Assembly (NCBI GenBank): GCA_030666985.1
Contig: DAOUWT010000181.1
Location: forward strand, 1 to 5,863
Reading direction: 5' to 3'
DNA: 5,863 nt
Origin: Chloroflexota bacterium
GTDB taxonomy: Bacteria > Chloroflexota > Anaerolineae > Anaerolineales > UBA11858
Shown: piece after piece, positions 4,941 to 5,863 of the stretch
How positions within the stretch are numbered: position 1 is the stretch's first letter
Layout of the letters: every line of letters starts with the position of its first letter
The notes under the pieces: model-generated
Database searches by the model: none
What the model was told of the DNA's origin: nothing
The model's input: only the letters and a program-made list of their open reading frames with translations
Program-made: the position numbers and the translations under genes

Positions 4941-5387
4941 TCAGGGCAAATCATCAGGGCTAGCCAGCCGCCGCAGCCAGGGAATCGAGTCAAAATCAGC
5001 ATCGAAACTGGCAATGGCCGGGATTTTGCGCTCACGGCAGGCCAGTGCAATCAGGGCGTCGTTGAAGTTCAGCTCACCATTAGAGGAACGCATCAGGCTC
5101 AGGGCCTCAAGATACAGCCTAGGGACATCTGACAACAGCCAACTGATAGTATCTGCGGGAGTACGAGTAAGCAAACGATCAATCATTCGCCCGATTTCAT
5201 CCGAACGCTGCTTTTCGTGTAATCTCCTGGCAATCACGCTGACTGTCTCGGTTGTCACACAATCGAAGTAAATCATTTCGGCTTCAACGGCTATCAAGGC
5301 ATCATGCAAAGCAATTGCCTGTCCACGCCAGTGATCTAGTGGATTGATCAAAGCCACCAGCACCGAAGAATCAATAGCGACTCTCAT
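4941..5387 (-). CDS. PIN-domain toxin (VapC-like ribonuclease)
   Basis: This 148-residue protein has the PIN-domain layout of VapC-type toxins. DSSVLVALI near the N-terminus supplies D6, TTETVSVI gives E47, NFNDALIAL gives D110 and ASFDADFD gives D129, D131 and D133. Together these form the acidic cluster that binds Mg2+ or Mn2+ for RNA cleavage. Length fits the family (about 130-150). It is the second gene of the operon: its ATG lies 2 nt after the antitoxin stop, and a GAGG ribosome binding site (5395-5398) sits inside the antitoxin's last codons, 7 nt before the start. This implies translational coupling. An intrinsic terminator follows. By family analogy the target is probably tRNA or rRNA, but that cannot be read from sequence. 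Confidence 0.9.
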   Translation of the reverse strand: MRVAIDSSVLVALINPLDHWRGQAIALHDALIAVEAEMIYFDCVTTETVSVIARRLHEKQRSDEIGRMIDRLLTRTPADTISWLLSDVPRLYLEALSLMRSSNGELNFNDALIALACRERKIPAIASFDADFDSIPWLRRLASPDDLP

Positions 5388-5389
5388 AA

Positions 5390-5665
5390 TTAGGCCTCGT
5401 CGTAAAGCGCTTCTGAATCTTCTAGCGCGTCGCCTTCGTAACCTACGGGCATAATGCCAATCAAATCACGCATCGATTCTGCTGGCATAGTCACGGTAGG
5501 ATATAAATATGGCTTCTGAGACTCTTTCACCGCCACAGTCTCTGCAGGCTTGGCCTTAAGTACTTGTTGGCGCAGAAACTGCACAAATTCTTCGACAAGT
5601 TTCAGGCCTTCGGGTGGCAGTTCGTCTAGCATAGATAAAAGGTGGGCGTGTGCTACAGTATCCAT
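5390..5665 (-). CDS. DUF2281-like antitoxin of the PIN-toxin pair
   Basis: This 91-residue acidic protein lies directly before the PIN toxin and is its likely antitoxin. Residues about 7-36 (HLLSMLDELPPEGLKLVEEF and following) form the amphipathic helix pair typical of DUF2281-type antitoxins. A charged, probably disordered linker follows (37-58). The acidic C-terminus YEGDALEDSEALYDEA (76-91) is the kind of tail that wraps a PIN active site. I prefer the ATG at 5665 over a TTG at 5677, because the TTG overlaps the GGAGA ribosome binding site that serves the ATG. No clear helix-turn-helix, ribbon-helix-helix or AbrB-type DNA-binding domain is visible, so autoregulation may differ from classical VapB. 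The DUF2281 assignment is by pattern only. Confidence 0.8.
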   Translation of the reverse strand: MDTVAHAHLLSMLDELPPEGLKLVEEFVQFLRQQVLKAKPAETVAVKESQKPYLYPTVTMPAESMRDLIGIMPVGYEGDALEDSEALYDEA

Positions 5666-5670
5666 AAATT

Positions 5671-5675
5671 TCTCC
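5671..5675 (-). promoter_or_regulatory. Ribosome binding site that fixes the antitoxin start
   Basis: GGAGA on the minus strand lies 5 nt before the ATG at 5665. A start at the upstream TTG (5677) would place this site inside the coding sequence, so the shorter form is favoured. Confidence 0.7.
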
Positions 5676-5691
5676 AAGTTATAACTGAAGA

Positions 5692-5728
5692 TATAATTAT
5701 TATACCATTGAAGAGTGAGGCGTGCCTA
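5692..5728 (-). promoter_or_regulatory. Promoter with palindromic operator of the toxin-antitoxin operon
   Basis: The minus strand carries a consensus TATAAT at 5699-5704, about 35 nt before the antitoxin ATG. A weak -35, TAGGCA (5723-5728, 4 of 6), lies 18 bp upstream. The -10 is half of a perfect 13-bp palindrome, TATAAT-T-ATTATA (5692-5704), so both strands present a TATAAT. An autorepressor binding there would cover the -10. Confidence 0.6.
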
Positions 5729-5863
5729 CAGCAAGGAAGAAATCTTTCTGTTGTGAGTGAATGGTAGACCAAAGCCAAGATTTCTCCTCGTTATTCGGCG
5801 GCAATCATGCCGAAACCTCATCGAAATGACATGATTAATTGCCTAACTTAACGACATTGACTG
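5705..5863. repeat. Non-coding right edge, probable dispersed intergenic repeat
   Basis: No gene is seen. Two nested dyads are present: AGAAATCTT-type arms at 5738-5746 and 5777-5785 (9 bp, 30-nt gap), and TTCGGC/GCCGAA at 5794-5799 and 5809-5814. The phrase AGATTTCTCC followed further on by TCGAAATGACA resembles a family of intergenic repeats that I recall from many environmental bacterial genomes. That resemblance is from memory, and boundaries cannot be set. Confidence 0.4.

Noticed and set aside
4925..4959. Further G-quadruplex motif after the toxin gene
   Set aside because: Only three close G3+ runs; the fourth would need a 10-nt loop.

Overview
The window looks like an accessory-rich stretch of a bacterial chromosome. 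My best guess is a Chloroflexota (Anaerolineae-like) genome. That rests on the gene repertoire and on intergenic DNA full of short tandem repeats, palindromes and MITE-like elements. A filamentous cyanobacterium is less likely but would share the heptanucleotide repeats. There is no rRNA, tRNA or CRISPR array.

Left part (1-3157): a G-rich non-coding leader with a hairpin, a perfect G-quadruplex motif and a plausible -10 region precedes a two-gene plus-strand operon. Gene 1 encodes a 659-residue protein: a complete MtaD-type amidohydrolase (5'-methylthioadenosine/S-adenosylhomocysteine deaminase family) joined to a C-terminal CYTH/triphosphate-tunnel domain. Gene 2 starts 3 nt later and encodes a calcineurin-like metallophosphoesterase. 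A purine nucleoside deaminase, a nucleotide-polyphosphate-binding fold and a phosphoesterase in one transcript suggest one nucleotide-processing module. The fusion is the most notable protein-level observation here.

Middle part (3158-4940): two repeat-rich spacers flank one minus-strand gene, a complete AAA_14/DUF4143 ATPase that is visibly more A+T-rich than the operon. Downstream of the operon lie heptad repeats that include its stop codon and scattered CACGAAT/ATTCGTG words. Upstream of the ATPase lie a second heptad array, a 45-bp near-perfect palindrome and a 115-bp MITE. The MITE has 13-bp inverted ends, flanking 6-bp direct repeats and an interior that can fold into a three-arm cloverleaf.

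Right part (4882-5863): a minus-strand toxin-antitoxin operon, with a DUF2281-like antitoxin followed by a PIN-domain toxin. It ends in a clear intrinsic terminator, and its -10 box lies inside a perfect TATAAT palindrome. The last 130 bases are non-coding and look like a dispersed intergenic repeat.
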